This document shows, piece by piece, positions 6,717-16,426 of a stretch of 64,000 nucleotides of DNA. The notes below the pieces were generated by a model. That model was not told the origin of the DNA. It was given only the letters and a program-made list of their open reading frames with translations, and ran no database searches. The stretch spans positions 1 to 64,000 of the forward strand of contig CALMPJ010000141.1 in assembly GCA_937871585.1 (NCBI GenBank). The letters are read 5' to 3'. Numbering within the stretch: position 1 is the stretch's first letter; each line of letters starts with the position of its first letter. The DNA comes from an uncultured Acidobacteriota bacterium. Its GTDB lineage: Bacteria > Acidobacteriota > Blastocatellia > Pyrinomonadales > Pyrinomonadaceae. Position numbers and translations under genes: made by a program.

Positions 6717-8609
6717 ATGAAGATCCACGATCAAGTACAGAATTTGGGTGCCAGGGTCGGTACGATACAGATCTTGGCGTTCTTGCTGCTCGCTCTGTTG
6801 GGAGCGAGGCTTTATTACCTTCAGATCGTTCGCGGCGACTATTTTAGCGAACGCGCCGAGAGCCAGCGCGTTCGTTACATTCCGGTGCCCGCACCGCGAG
6901 GTGCAATATTTGACCGGAACGGCAAGCTGCTCGTCGATTCTAGGCCGACTTATAACGTCGTTATTTCGAACGACGGTCTGAAGGCCGTCGACCTTAATTC
7001 ACGCATCGATCAGTATTCCAAAGGCCTCGCCCTCGATCGCCAATTCGTCGTCGATCGTCTGAATCTCATCCGAAAACAGAACGAATTCGAGTCGCTCGTT
7101 TTGAAAGAGAACGTCGCGATGCCTGACATCACTTGGGTCGAAGCTCATAATCTCGAGTTTCCGGAGCTTCGCGTCGAGTTGCAGCCTCAGCGATTTTATC
7201 CGCTTGGAACCACGCTTGCTCACGTTCTCGGTTACGTCGGTGAGATCAGCCCAAAACAGCTTGAGTCAGACGAATATCGTGAAAAAGGATTTCGTCCCGG
7301 CGATATCATTGGGAAAGGCGGGCTTGAGCAGAATTACGATCAGTATCTTCGCGGAAAGCCTGGTTACCGAAAGGTTTTGGTCGATAGCCGCGGCCGAGTT
7401 CAGAGCGAGCTTGAGGTTGTCCAGCCGCAATCGGGACAGGATTTGATCACAACGATCGACCTCGAAATGCAGCTCAAGGCTGAAGACCAGCTTGCAAAGA
7501 CTCCGACGAAACGCGGCACAATTATCGCGATGGATCCGAATAACGGCGAGATGCTCGTAATGGCGTCGGCACCTTCGTTCGACCCGAATGTCTTCGTTCG
7601 CGGCAGCTCAACGCCTGAGGGACGCAAGCAGATCGCCGCTTATTGGCAAGACCCGCAACGACCGCTTTATAACCGAGCGATACAGGGCCGATATCCGCCG
7701 GGCTCGACCTGGAAGATACCGAATTCGCTGGCCGGTCTGCAGCAAGGTGCTATTACCGTCGCTCATTCTAATCTTGTTTGCGGCGGCGGTATTACGATCG
7801 GCAACAAATTTACGAGATGTATGGGCAGCCATGGCTCGCCTCCTTTGAGCTACGCAATTACGAAATCCTGCGACGGCTATTACTATCGTCTCGCCCTGAA
7901 AATGGGCATCGAGGGCATCGTAAAAATGGTCGAAGACTACGGTTACGACAAAGTTTCGGGCATTGATCTGCCGAATGAAAAAGTGCCGCAAACGCCGAAG
8001 TCGTGGCTTCCGTCGATCATTAAACGCGAAGGCAAATGGAGCGACATTCGCACGGTCTATTCAGGTATCGGACAGGACACGGTAGTTGTTACGCCGATCT
8101 CGATGCTGCGTGCGGTTGCGGCAATTGGTGTTCGCGGCAAGATGTTCGTGCCGCACTTCTTAAAGGAATTCAAGCCCATCGCAGCCGTAGGAACGCCCGG
8201 CCAAAGCGACTACTTTGAGGCACGTCCCGGATTTGGATTTGATCGCCCGGAGCCGAAATTGATCGTTGCGACCGACGATCAGTATGACGTAATGATCAAA
8301 GGTATGTGGGGAGTGGTCAATGGCGGCGGTACTGCAGGTGCGATCCGTATGGCCGATTTTGAGATCGCCGGCAAGACCGGAACGGCACAGGTTGCTGAGC
8401 TCGGTAAGGATGTTGGAGATAAAAAAGATCACGCGTGGTTCGTTAGTTTCGCACCGGCATATAAGCCCGAGGTCGCTGTCCTTGCGTTTGTCGAAAACGT
8501 TGGTTTCGGCGGAAGCTTCGCGGCACCGGCGGCAAAGGGTGTTTACGAAACTTTTGTCGCAACACATCACGGCCGTCCGGTCGAACCGGCAGAGGTAGCA
8601 AAGCGTTAA
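6717..8609 (+). CDS. mrdA: Penicillin-binding protein 2 (elongation transpeptidase)
   Basis: This class B penicillin-binding protein cross-links new peptidoglycan during cell elongation. The 630 residues begin with a membrane anchor (about 17-34), then a dimerisation domain (RGAIFDRNGKLLVDSRPTYN, about 62-81) and the transpeptidase. The active serine is Ser330 in PPGSTWK, the second motif is SCD at 384-386, and the third is KTGTAQ beginning at Lys553. It lies 12 bases after mreD and three bases before rodA, its obligate glycosyltransferase partner, so co-translation is likely. Confidence 0.96.
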   Translation: MKIHDQVQNLGARVGTIQILAFLLLALLGARLYYLQIVRGDYFSERAESQRVRYIPVPAPRGAIFDRNGKLLVDSRPTYNVVISNDGLKAVDLNSRIDQYSKGLALDRQFVVDRLNLIRKQNEFESLVLKENVAMPDITWVEAHNLEFPELRVELQPQRFYPLGTTLAHVLGYVGEISPKQLESDEYREKGFRPGDIIGKGGLEQNYDQYLRGKPGYRKVLVDSRGRVQSELEVVQPQSGQDLITTIDLEMQLKAEDQLAKTPTKRGTIIAMDPNNGEMLVMASAPSFDPNVFVRGSSTPEGRKQIAAYWQDPQRPLYNRAIQGRYPPGSTWKIPNSLAGLQQGAITVAHSNLVCGGGITIGNKFTRCMGSHGSPPLSYAITKSCDGYYYRLALKMGIEGIVKMVEDYGYDKVSGIDLPNEKVPQTPKSWLPSIIKREGKWSDIRTVYSGIGQDTVVVTPISMLRAVAAIGVRGKMFVPHFLKEFKPIAAVGTPGQSDYFEARPGFGFDRPEPKLIVATDDQYDVMIKGMWGVVNGGGTAGAIRMADFEIAGKTGTAQVAELGKDVGDKKDHAWFVSFAPAYKPEVAVLAFVENVGFGGSFAAPAAKGVYETFVATHHGRPVEPAEVAKR

Positions 8610-8612
8610 TAA

Positions 8613-9728
8613 ATGGTCGCGATACTGGAAAAACGCGATCTTCGCGATTTTGATTGGCCGACGGCGGTGCTTGCGATAATGATCGCATCATTTGGCGTTT
8701 GGCAGATCTACAACGCATTGCCGAGCGAGAGCTATTGGACGAAGCAAATTATCGGCATCGCGATCGCTCTCGTTGGTTTTGTCGTAGTTTCATTCACAGA
8801 TTATCGCCGTATTATTGATTACGCTCCGGTATTTTACGTCGGCAGCCTGTTTCTTCTTTTTCTCGTACTTACGCCTTTGGGCGTCGAGGTCAACGGCCAA
8901 AAGGCTTGGGTGCGGATAGCAGGTCTGCAGTTTCAGCCTTCGGAATTTGCGAAGATACCGACGGCTTTGATGCTCGCCAAGTATTTCGGTGCTAAGAAAG
9001 GCGGTCTGCTGACGCTCAAGGAAATGCTGATCGGCGGTGCCATCTTCGCCGGACCGGTCGCGTTGATATTACTCGAACCTGATGCCGGCCAAGCCATTAC
9101 GTATTTCCCGCTGCTTGGTGCGGTGTATTTCCTTTCGGGTATCAAGCTTCGTTACGTGATCTTGGCGGTCGTTGCCGCCGCGATTTTCATTCCGACGGCG
9201 TGGTACGTCGGCGTTAAGACCGAAAAGATCAAACGTTATCAACAGGAACGCATACTCGCCATCATCGATCCTGACAAGGTCGATCCGCGTGGCTATGGCT
9301 ACCACACGATCCAATCTACCATCACGGTCGGCAAAGGCGGCCTTGCTGGAATTCAAGGCGATTCGGAGACGTCACAGAGCGTTCTAAAGTTTTTGCCCGA
9401 GCCGCAAACTGATTTTATCTTTGCCGTAACTGCTGAAAATACAGGCTTTATTGGTTGCGTATCATTGCTATTGGCATATGCCTTACTGATCTCGCGAATG
9501 ATCGCAGGAGCGCGCGAGGCATCGGATCGCGCCGGAATGTTGGTCATAATGTCGTTTGCGACAAGCATGGCGTTCCAAATATTCATGAACGTTGGCATGG
9601 CCCTCGGCGTACTTCCTGTTATTGGTGTACCGCTCCCGCTGATGAGCGCCGGCCTTTCGGCTTTGCTTTCAACTTTTGTTGCAATCGGGTTCGTTGTAAG
9701 CGTAAAATTGCGCCGTTTTGTTAATTAG
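8613..9728 (+). CDS. rodA: Peptidoglycan glycosyltransferase RodA (SEDS family)
   Basis: RodA polymerises lipid II in the elongasome with PBP2. The 371-residue polytopic protein shows the SEDS signatures: GVEVNGQKAWVRI and FQPSEFAKI (about 89-115), LLEPDAGQAI (about 152-161) with the conserved catalytic-region Asp, and GGLAGIQGDSETSQSVLKFLPEPQTDFIFAV (large loop, split in the family by variable residues). The C-terminal GVPLPLMSAGLSALLSTFVAIG is the family ending. Only three bases separate it from mrdA. The sequence gives no sign of damage. Confidence 0.96.
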   Translation: MVAILEKRDLRDFDWPTAVLAIMIASFGVWQIYNALPSESYWTKQIIGIAIALVGFVVVSFTDYRRIIDYAPVFYVGSLFLLFLVLTPLGVEVNGQKAWVRIAGLQFQPSEFAKIPTALMLAKYFGAKKGGLLTLKEMLIGGAIFAGPVALILLEPDAGQAITYFPLLGAVYFLSGIKLRYVILAVVAAAIFIPTAWYVGVKTEKIKRYQQERILAIIDPDKVDPRGYGYHTIQSTITVGKGGLAGIQGDSETSQSVLKFLPEPQTDFIFAVTAENTGFIGCVSLLLAYALLISRMIAGAREASDRAGMLVIMSFATSMAFQIFMNVGMALGVLPVIGVPLPLMSAGLSALLSTFVAIGFVVSVKLRRFVN

Positions 9729-9743
9729 TTTTTAGGTGACGTT

Positions 9744-12308
9744 ATGGCTACTGAAGCATTAAATATCGGCCCTCGATCAGAGGTGAAGTCAAAAGAAAAG
9801 TCTGGTGCATTGTCGGGTATTACGACAATGTTGTCCGCTCTGCTGCTGGCACTCGCTGCGGGGGGCATGACTGGTGTCGTGGCGTCGCATTACCTAAATA
9901 ACTCGCGATATTCGACCGAGGTCTCGGCTCTTGCTACGTATCGACCGCCGCAAGTGACGACGATATATGCTGACGATGGCGAGACGATCCTTGCCGAGTT
10001 TGCGATCGAGAAACGAATTCCGGTGAAGATACAGGACGTTCCTGACAAAGTTACGGACGCATTGCTGGCCATCGAAGACTATCGATTCCGCGACCACGTC
10101 GGCATCGACCCGTACAGAATCGCAGGTGCGATCTATCGAAATCTGACGAGCGACCGTACAGAAGGTGCTTCGACGATCACGCAGCAGCTTGCCAAGAATC
10201 TGTTTCTTTATAAGGATCAGACCTATGCCCGAAAGGTCAACGAATGGGCAGTTGCATTGCAGATCGAACGGCTTTACACCAAAGACCAGATCCTTGAGAT
10301 GTATATGAACTACGTCTTTCTTGGCGCTGGTTCGTATGGCTATGAAGCCGGAGCAAGGACTTATTTTGGTAAATCGCTCAAAGACTTGACGCTTGAGGAA
10401 GCTGCACTGCTCGCGGCGATACCGAAATCGCCTGAGTATTCGCCTACTCGAAACCGTGCTAAGGCTCAGGAACGCCGCAATCTCGTTTTGGACCAAATGG
10501 CGAAGTATTTCCCCGATCGCTATCCGCAATCCGAGGTCGATGCGGCTAAGGCGAAAGAGATCAAGCTTGCCGACACAGCGTATTACCAATCGCAGCCAAA
10601 GTCGTCGCCGTGGGACTATCCTGTCGAAGAAGTTCGCCGATATCTCGAAGACAAATACACCACACGCGTTGCACAGGGCGGCTTGAAAGTTTATACGACG
10701 ATCAACGTGAATGCGCAGAAATATGCGACTCAGGCGGTTCGCGAACGGCTTCGCGGATATGATCGGGGGCGTGCATGGCGTAGTGACTACAAGAACATTC
10801 TCGTAGACGAAAACGAAGAGCCGCTGACAGATGAGAAAGAGATCGAGAAGACGCTCACCAATTTCAAACACGCCGATTGGTATGGCGACGAATATAAAGA
10901 AGGCGAGTACATCAAAGGCCTCGTGATGAAGCAGAGCCCGAATTCGGATGAGGTCGGCGTGCGTTTCGGACGGTATAAGGCGATCGTTCGCGGCGGCAAT
11001 ATGGGCCGCAGTGGCAAAAGCCCGAAAGCAGAACTAAAGCCCGGATTTCTCGCCGAATTCTTGGTCAAAAAAGTTGACGAGCAGAGTCAAACGTTAGAGG
11101 TCGAACTGCAGCAGGTTCCCGAGGTTCAAGCTGCGATCACATGCATCAACGCAAAGACCGGCGAGATCGTCGCGATGGTCGGCGGCTACGATTTCCACAC
11201 GAATAAATTCAACAACGCGACTCAAGGCCTGCGACAGACCGGTTCGGCATACAAGCCGTTCATTTATACAGCGGCGGTTGAAAATGGAATGACGCCGGAC
11301 TCGATCGTGAGCGGTGCTCCGATCAAACGCGGCGGTTGGCAGCCCTCGAACTATGGCGGCACGACAAGCCATCCGAATGTACCGATGAAGATCGCTCTCG
11401 CGAAATCGTACAACATCGCGGCAGTGCATCTGCTCGATCAGGTCGGCATTCAGGCCGGAGCTCAGATGGTACGTCGGTTTGGCATTACTCAGCCGATGGC
11501 GCCGAGTCTGCCGTCGGCACTTGGAGCATCTGAGGCATCGTTGCTCGATATGGTTGCGGCATATTCGGCATTTCCGAACAAAGGCGTGCGAATGCAGCCG
11601 CATCTGATCCGCAAGGTCTATAACCGCGACGGCGCATTGCTCGAACAATACGAAGGCCAAAGTTCGAAAGTAACCAGCGAGTACGTGGCACTGACAATGG
11701 TCGAAATGATGCGGGGCGTCGTCCAAGGCGGCGGTACAGCGACATCGGCAACCGGCGGCGGCAGCCAACTGGCCGGCAAGACCGGAACCGTGAACAACGA
11801 AACTGACGTGTGGTTCATCGGCTACACGCCGACCTATGTGACCGGCGTTTGGATGGGAAATCCGCTGCGTAAAGAATCGCTCGGAGCAGGAATGACCGGC
11901 GGCCACGGAGCCGTGCCGTATTTCAACGCGTTCATGACACCGTTCATGAAAGACAAGCCGAAAGAGGTATTTCCGAACGCTCCGCCAATGCCGGCTGATA
12001 TCAAGAATGTCGCCGAGCGCAGGAAACGCGAAGAACTCGAAAAACTCGAAGAAGCCGATATCAAAGCCCGACAAACCGGCGGCCCGACATCAGCTCCTAA
12101 GACTGGTACCGATCCGGCACTGGTCCCGCTCGATCCTGTCGGTGGAGAAACCAAGCCCGGCGACGGCCCCAAAACCGACAAGCCATCAACCGGCAACGAC
12201 GGTCCTCCGGCTCGTAAGCCTGACAACAAACCGCCGGCAACTAAGCCGGAGCAGCCTGAAAAACAACCGTCCGGCGAAAAACGAAAGGGCAAGAAAGGTG
12301 ACGGATAG
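9744..12308 (+). CDS. Bifunctional penicillin-binding protein 1A
   Basis: A class A penicillin-binding protein of 854 residues with both glycan polymerase and transpeptidase domains. A membrane segment lies at about 24-48. The GT51 domain shows AIEDYRFRDHVGIDPYRI with its catalytic Glu, then EGASTITQQLAKNLFLYKDQ. The transpeptidase has Ser501 in TGSAYKPF, the SYN motif in AKSYNIAAVHL, and KTGTV at Lys679. The last 75 residues are proline-, lysine- and glycine-rich low-complexity sequence, probably wall-spanning or disordered. It closes the elongasome operon and is followed by a terminator. Confidence 0.95.
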   Translation: MATEALNIGPRSEVKSKEKSGALSGITTMLSALLLALAAGGMTGVVASHYLNNSRYSTEVSALATYRPPQVTTIYADDGETILAEFAIEKRIPVKIQDVPDKVTDALLAIEDYRFRDHVGIDPYRIAGAIYRNLTSDRTEGASTITQQLAKNLFLYKDQTYARKVNEWAVALQIERLYTKDQILEMYMNYVFLGAGSYGYEAGARTYFGKSLKDLTLEEAALLAAIPKSPEYSPTRNRAKAQERRNLVLDQMAKYFPDRYPQSEVDAAKAKEIKLADTAYYQSQPKSSPWDYPVEEVRRYLEDKYTTRVAQGGLKVYTTINVNAQKYATQAVRERLRGYDRGRAWRSDYKNILVDENEEPLTDEKEIEKTLTNFKHADWYGDEYKEGEYIKGLVMKQSPNSDEVGVRFGRYKAIVRGGNMGRSGKSPKAELKPGFLAEFLVKKVDEQSQTLEVELQQVPEVQAAITCINAKTGEIVAMVGGYDFHTNKFNNATQGLRQTGSAYKPFIYTAAVENGMTPDSIVSGAPIKRGGWQPSNYGGTTSHPNVPMKIALAKSYNIAAVHLLDQVGIQAGAQMVRRFGITQPMAPSLPSALGASEASLLDMVAAYSAFPNKGVRMQPHLIRKVYNRDGALLEQYEGQSSKVTSEYVALTMVEMMRGVVQGGGTATSATGGGSQLAGKTGTVNNETDVWFIGYTPTYVTGVWMGNPLRKESLGAGMTGGHGAVPYFNAFMTPFMKDKPKEVFPNAPPMPADIKNVAERRKREELEKLEEADIKARQTGGPTSAPKTGTDPALVPLDPVGGETKPGDGPKTDKPSTGNDGPPARKPDNKPPATKPEQPEKQPSGEKRKGKKGDG

Positions 12309-12337
12309 TTTCGCCTGCGATGCTTCATTCTGATCTT

Positions 12338-12370
12338 GCGACCGCCTAGAAAAGGGCGGTCGCATTTTCT
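12338..12370 (+). terminator. Terminator of the mre/PBP cluster
   Basis: GCGACCGCC (12338-12346) pairs perfectly with GGCGGTCGC (12355-12363) around an eight-base loop and is followed by ATTTTCTTT. It lies about 30 bases after the PBP1A stop codon, as expected for a rho-independent terminator. Confidence 0.85.
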
Positions 12371-12446
12371 TTGCGAAACTTTTGTCCAATACTCGCGTAA
12401 TTTAGAATATCGCACCTTTACCCGCAGATCGTAAGTGAGCAAGATC

Positions 12447-14594
12447 ATGAACAAAATCCGAACCGGTTACTTCGTCCTCCTTCTTTCATTGAGTTTAGGT
12501 GTCTCCGCCCAACAACCGACCGCACAGCCGACACCAGTCTCGATTAAGATCGACGCGCAAAGTTTTGATTCTTTCGTCGGCCAGTATGAAGATTCGGTCA
12601 ATCTTGGCGGACTAGTGTTTTCGTTCTTCCGAGAGGGTGAGGAGTTTTATCTTCGCGTTACAAATCAGGACAAGATCAGCATACTGCCTTCGGCTCCAGA
12701 CAAGTTTTTTACGAAACCACCGGGCCCGCCCGCAGAGGCTGAGTTCATTCGCGAAGGCGGTCGTGTCACAGGCATGATCTGGCGGCAAGGCGGGCAAACG
12801 TTCACGACGAAAAGGATATCGGACACACCGCAACCGGACACACGTGTGGCATTTAAGCGTACCGACGCAATGATCCCAATGCGTGATGGTGTGAAGCTTT
12901 TTACTGTCATACTGACGCCGGAAATTCAGTCGGAAGATCTGCCGATTTACATGGAGCGAACTCCGTACGGTGTAGCAGGCTGGAGTTCGCCGCGAGTGAA
13001 TGGAGCAAAGCCTGAACTGGTAAAGGACGGATACGTATTCGTTTTTCAGGACATTCGTGGGCGTGAGGACAGCGAAGGCACATTTGAGATGCTTCGCCCA
13101 CCGCGTGACAAACGTGATCCGAAGTCTATCGACGAAAGCACCGATACCTACGACACAATTGAATGGCTCTTGAAGAACGTACCGAAAAACAATGGCCGCG
13201 TCGGCATTGCCGGCGTTAGCTATCCCGGCTGGCTTGCGGCTGTCGCACTGCTCGACCCTCATCCGGCGCTCAAGGCGTCGTCGCCGCAGGCTCCGGTAAC
13301 AGACCTCTGGATGGGCGACGATTTTATGCACCACGGTGCGTTTCGCCAGACCTATGCGCATGAATGGGCGGTGCCGCTTGAGAGTCAGAAAAAGGGCGGC
13401 GGAATTACATTCGACAATGCGAACAACTACGAATGGTACCTACCGATCGGCAAGCTGCAGGAACTCGCTCCCAAACTCGCCGAAAAATCGCACTCGTGGA
13501 AGGCCTTCATCGAGCATCCGTCTTGGGACAGTTATTGGCAGGCTCGGGCGACGAACTTATATTTGAAAGACACCAGCGTTCCGACCCTCATCGTCGGCGG
13601 CTGGTGGGATCAGGAAGACCTCTACGGGCCGCTCGCGATGTACAAAACCCTCGAAAAAACTGACCGCGACAACCAGGTCTCTCTAGTGATGGGCCCGTGG
13701 AATCACGGTGGCTGGGGCGGCCGGGCGAGGCGGCTCGGTGCGATCGATTTTGGCAGTGACACCGGCATCTATTTTCGGCGGGAGATATTGGCGCCATTTT
13801 TCGCAAAGCTATTGAAGGACAAAGGGACCTATACGCCGCCAGAGGCGACCGTTTTCCAATCGGGCACGAATAGATGGATGACCTACGATTCCTGGTCGCC
13901 GAAGAACGGACAAAAGCGTGAGTTGTATTTACAGGCGGGCGGAAAACTTGGCTTCGAAAAACCCGAACAGGCCAAAGACGATCCGGGCTATGACACATAT
14001 ACTTCGGATCCGCCCGATCCTGTCCCGTATCGCAAGCTTCCCGTCCTAGCGACGTATACGCAGGGTTCAACTTGGGGTGCGTGGCTCGTCGACGACCAAC
14101 GCTTTCTTGCCGACCGCAAGGACGTTCTGTCGTGGAAAACCGACATCCTTGCCGAGGATGTCACCATCACGGGCGACGTGATAGCAAATTTGTTTGCTGC
14201 TACGTCGGGCTCGGACAGCGATTGGATCGTCAAGCTGATCGATGTATATCCGGAAGATGCGCAACCTGAACGAATGGCTAATTACCAACTAATGGTTGCA
14301 AGCGAAATTTTCCGAGGCCGCTACCGAAAGAGCTTTGAAAAAGCCGAAGCTCTTAAGCCGAACGTTCCGGCAAAATTCGCCGTCGATCTCCGCGGCCAGA
14401 ATTACACGTTCAAAAAGGGCCATCGGATAATGGTGCAGGTGCAAAGCTCGTGGTTTCCTTTATACGATCGAAATCCACAGTCCTTTGTGCCGAATATATT
14501 CAAGGCTGCGGTTGCGGATTACAAACCGGCGACTCAACGAATTTATCGCTCGAACGGTAACGCCTCTCACATCAGCGTATCGGTCGCAAGATAG
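12447..14594 (+). CDS. CocE/NonD family X-Pro dipeptidyl-peptidase-like hydrolase
   Basis: A secreted serine hydrolase of the CocE/NonD (S15) type. A signal peptide covers about residues 1-23 (FVLLLSLSLGVSAQ). A family-atypical N-terminal domain of about 100 residues precedes the hydrolase region that opens with RTDAMIPMRDGVKLFTVIL. The nucleophile is Ser258 in GVSYPGW. The later VGGWWDQEDLYGP and MGPWNHGGWGG carry the expected acid and His regions, and a jelly-roll X-Pro C-terminal domain follows. Substrates may be peptides or esters. A GTG 12 bases upstream could also start it. A strong hairpin terminator lies behind. Confidence 0.88.
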   Translation: MNKIRTGYFVLLLSLSLGVSAQQPTAQPTPVSIKIDAQSFDSFVGQYEDSVNLGGLVFSFFREGEEFYLRVTNQDKISILPSAPDKFFTKPPGPPAEAEFIREGGRVTGMIWRQGGQTFTTKRISDTPQPDTRVAFKRTDAMIPMRDGVKLFTVILTPEIQSEDLPIYMERTPYGVAGWSSPRVNGAKPELVKDGYVFVFQDIRGREDSEGTFEMLRPPRDKRDPKSIDESTDTYDTIEWLLKNVPKNNGRVGIAGVSYPGWLAAVALLDPHPALKASSPQAPVTDLWMGDDFMHHGAFRQTYAHEWAVPLESQKKGGGITFDNANNYEWYLPIGKLQELAPKLAEKSHSWKAFIEHPSWDSYWQARATNLYLKDTSVPTLIVGGWWDQEDLYGPLAMYKTLEKTDRDNQVSLVMGPWNHGGWGGRARRLGAIDFGSDTGIYFRREILAPFFAKLLKDKGTYTPPEATVFQSGTNRWMTYDSWSPKNGQKRELYLQAGGKLGFEKPEQAKDDPGYDTYTSDPPDPVPYRKLPVLATYTQGSTWGAWLVDDQRFLADRKDVLSWKTDILAEDVTITGDVIANLFAATSGSDSDWIVKLIDVYPEDAQPERMANYQLMVASEIFRGRYRKSFEKAEALKPNVPAKFAVDLRGQNYTFKKGHRIMVQVQSSWFPLYDRNPQSFVPNIFKAAVADYKPATQRIYRSNGNASHISVSVAR

Positions 14595-14620
14595 GAAATA
14601 TCTTGCCGAATACAAAAGCG

Positions 14621-14665
14621 AATGACGCAGACGGAACTAGTTCCAGTCTGCGTCATTTGTGTTTT
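14621..14665. terminator. Bidirectional terminator between convergent genes
   Basis: AATGACGCAGAC (14621-14632) pairs with GTCTGCGTCATT (14646-14657), and the stem continues into the palindrome GGAACTAGTTCC with one bulged A. It lies between the CocE-type gene and the convergent esterase and has a T-rich exit on the plus side. Confidence 0.8.
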
Positions 14666-14681
14666 CGTAAGGCCAGATCTC

Positions 14682-15419
14682 CTATCTGAGAAATTCGCCT
14701 AGATAGTACGGCAGCATCTTTCGCCACCATGGCCAGTCGTGGGCTACGTCGTGGCCCCAGAGTTCGAGGCGATGCGGGATGCCTTTGGAATGTAGAATGC
14801 CGGAAAGATCGCGGCTGCGGTCGGGAGCCTCGTAATTGCCCTGGCCCGTGACGATCACTATCGAATCCGCATTTCTTAGTCGCGGAAGATGGTAGTCGTC
14901 ATTCAAATGGCGAAGGTACATATCCGGATTGTTGAAATAGACGTTGTCGTCGTAATAGCCCTTGTCCAGATAATTATAGATGTCGTAGCTGCCGCTCATC
15001 GCGATCGTGCCGCGAAATGCGTCGGAGTGTTTGAAGTAAGTATTTGCCGCAAGGAACGCACCAAGCGAGGCTCCAGTCGTCAGAGGGCGAGCATCAGGAC
15101 CGCATTCATTTCGAATGAGCGGCATCACCTCGTCCATGATGTAATTGTCATAGCGGGCGAGCATCTCGACCTTCCAGCCGGGATGCGATTCGCGATTGAG
15201 CAAGCTGTATTTGTTGACCGAATTGATCGAATAAGCGCGTATTAAGCCCGCTTCGATGTAATCTTTTATCGCATCAACAAGGTAAAAACGCTCGTATTCC
15301 AAATAATCCGCCGCTGCCGTCGGGAACATCAGCAACGGATAGCCCGAATGGCCATAAGTGACCAGCGGCATTTCCATGTTCAAATTGTGGCTGTACCACG
15401 ATGTAATATCTCGTCTCAT
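14682..15419 (-). CDS. Putative esterase, alpha/beta hydrolase (esterase D-like)
   Basis: A 245-residue alpha/beta hydrolase of the putative esterase (PF00756-like) kind. The nucleophile elbow is GASLGA with Ser118, and the likely catalytic His lies in WGHDVAHDWPWW near the C-terminus. There is no signal peptide, so it is cytoplasmic. I start at 15419 (MRRDITSWYSHN). The longer frame to 15452 begins inside an ACAGGCT-family repeat, and its first eleven residues are repeat-encoded. Its natural ester substrate cannot be told. It lies after a hypothetical lipoprotein on the same strand. Confidence 0.75.
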   Translation of the reverse strand: MRRDITSWYSHNLNMEMPLVTYGHSGYPLLMFPTAAADYLEYERFYLVDAIKDYIEAGLIRAYSINSVNKYSLLNRESHPGWKVEMLARYDNYIMDEVMPLIRNECGPDARPLTTGASLGAFLAANTYFKHSDAFRGTIAMSGSYDIYNYLDKGYYDDNVYFNNPDMYLRHLNDDYHLPRLRNADSIVIVTGQGNYEAPDRSRDLSGILHSKGIPHRLELWGHDVAHDWPWWRKMLPYYLGEFLR

Positions 15420-15428
15420 AAAAATGTA

Positions 15429-15450
15429 GGAAAGGCTGCCGAGCCTGTCC
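15429..15450. repeat. ACAGGCT-family hairpin (copy 2)
   Basis: GGAAAGGCT (15429-15437) faces AGCCTGTCC (15442-15450) with one mismatch around GCCG. It lies at the 5' side of the esterase gene, unlike the other copies that sit behind stop codons, and misleadingly extends that reading frame upstream. Confidence 0.7.
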
Positions 15451-15492
15451 ATATACTCTAAATCAGATTTGCACGAAAATCGATACTCGCAC

Positions 15493-16410
15493 CTATTTTA
15501 CCACCGTGATCTCACGAGTCGTAGAATTGTATCCACCGTTATCGACGACGTTTCCGGCCGCATCGACGAGCTCGAGTTTTACGTTGTGCTTACCGGCGGT
15601 CCAGCCTGTTAGCCAGATCGGTTCCCATTTGTCGATGAACTTTGGTTCGCTTTCATCTACCGACCAACGCACCCGATATTCGCCGCCGTCGCCTTTGAGC
15701 TTAGCGTTTGCGAGCCAGAAATCGATCATGATCGCGTTTACGTCGTCGCCCTTGTATTCGCCTTTTGGACGTGAGAATGTGAGCAGAGGCTTTGTGACAT
15801 CAACGGCTCCAGCCTTGCTCTCTTTCATGTCTTTGCCCTCGGGAGTCGGTGCCGTAGCAACGGTGGCACCATTTGCGGTCGCGGGTTTTGCGGGATCGGC
15901 TCCACCATTTTTTACGGTGAACTTTACGAGCTGAAATGCACCTTCGTTTTTATAGCTTTCATGCCACGGCCTAGAAGGGAATACTCGCAAGGTATGTTCG
16001 CCGTCAGAAACATTTCGCAATTCAAATTCTTGTTCGAGATTGTAATACGCTTCGTAAGGCCGATTGTCGAGGATCACGTGAATGTGATTGCCCGTTTTTG
16101 TCTCGTGGTCCATGTGCGGCTTGTAGCCTTTGAGATCGCCGGAGATGTCGAGCTTGACCTTCACAGTCGAAGACGCCACTTCGGCATTCGCCTTTGGCTC
16201 GACGATCTTCAATGTCGGAGCCGCCGCATCTTGTTCGCCGCGAGCAGCCATTAGGTCTTTGATCTTTTGCGGGCGTTCGACGACCGTTAGGTTCTGCTTT
16301 TCAGGAGCCGCGGCGTTTGTGTTATTCGCAGCAGACTTGTTTGTATTTGCTGTGCCGCCGCAGGCGACTATGAAAGCCGAGATCAATAGTACTAAAAGTG
16401 TATAACGCAT
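15493..16410 (-). CDS. Secreted lipoprotein of unknown function
   Basis: A 305-residue protein with a lipoprotein signal (LLVLLISAFIVACGG, lipid-modified Cys about residue 17). An Asn/Ala/Thr-rich spacer follows, then two Ig-like beta domains. The first (about 65-160) contains TLKIVEPKANAEV and HIHVILDNRPYEAYYNLE, ending in SDGEHTLRVFPSRPW. The second (about 200-305) contains RVRWSVDESEPKF and AGKHNVKLELVDAAGNVVDNG. An alternating Ala/Thr/Pro linker joins them. Such domains usually bind surfaces or partners. I do not recognise a specific family. The start at 16410 places the lipobox at the right distance; an upstream frame to 16446 overlaps lipB. Confidence 0.7.
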   Translation of the reverse strand: MRYTLLVLLISAFIVACGGTANTNKSAANNTNAAAPEKQNLTVVERPQKIKDLMAARGEQDAAAPTLKIVEPKANAEVASSTVKVKLDISGDLKGYKPHMDHETKTGNHIHVILDNRPYEAYYNLEQEFELRNVSDGEHTLRVFPSRPWHESYKNEGAFQLVKFTVKNGGADPAKPATANGATVATAPTPEGKDMKESKAGAVDVTKPLLTFSRPKGEYKGDDVNAIMIDFWLANAKLKGDGGEYRVRWSVDESEPKFIDKWEPIWLTGWTAGKHNVKLELVDAAGNVVDNGGYNSTTREITVVK

Positions 16411-16426
16411 AATTACCTCAATAGTA

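Noticed and set aside
9894-10871. Long minus-strand frame (325 codons) opposite the PBP1A gene
   Set aside because: It mirrors conserved PBP1A codons on the sense strand; the antisense product is Arg/Ile-rich with no family.
11094-12074. Second long antisense frame (326 codons) opposite the PBP1A transpeptidase region
   Set aside because: Same reason: shadow of a GC-rich sense gene.
12612-13361. Antisense frame (249 codons) in the CocE-type gene
   Set aside because: Shadow frame; the sense strand carries the hydrolase motifs.
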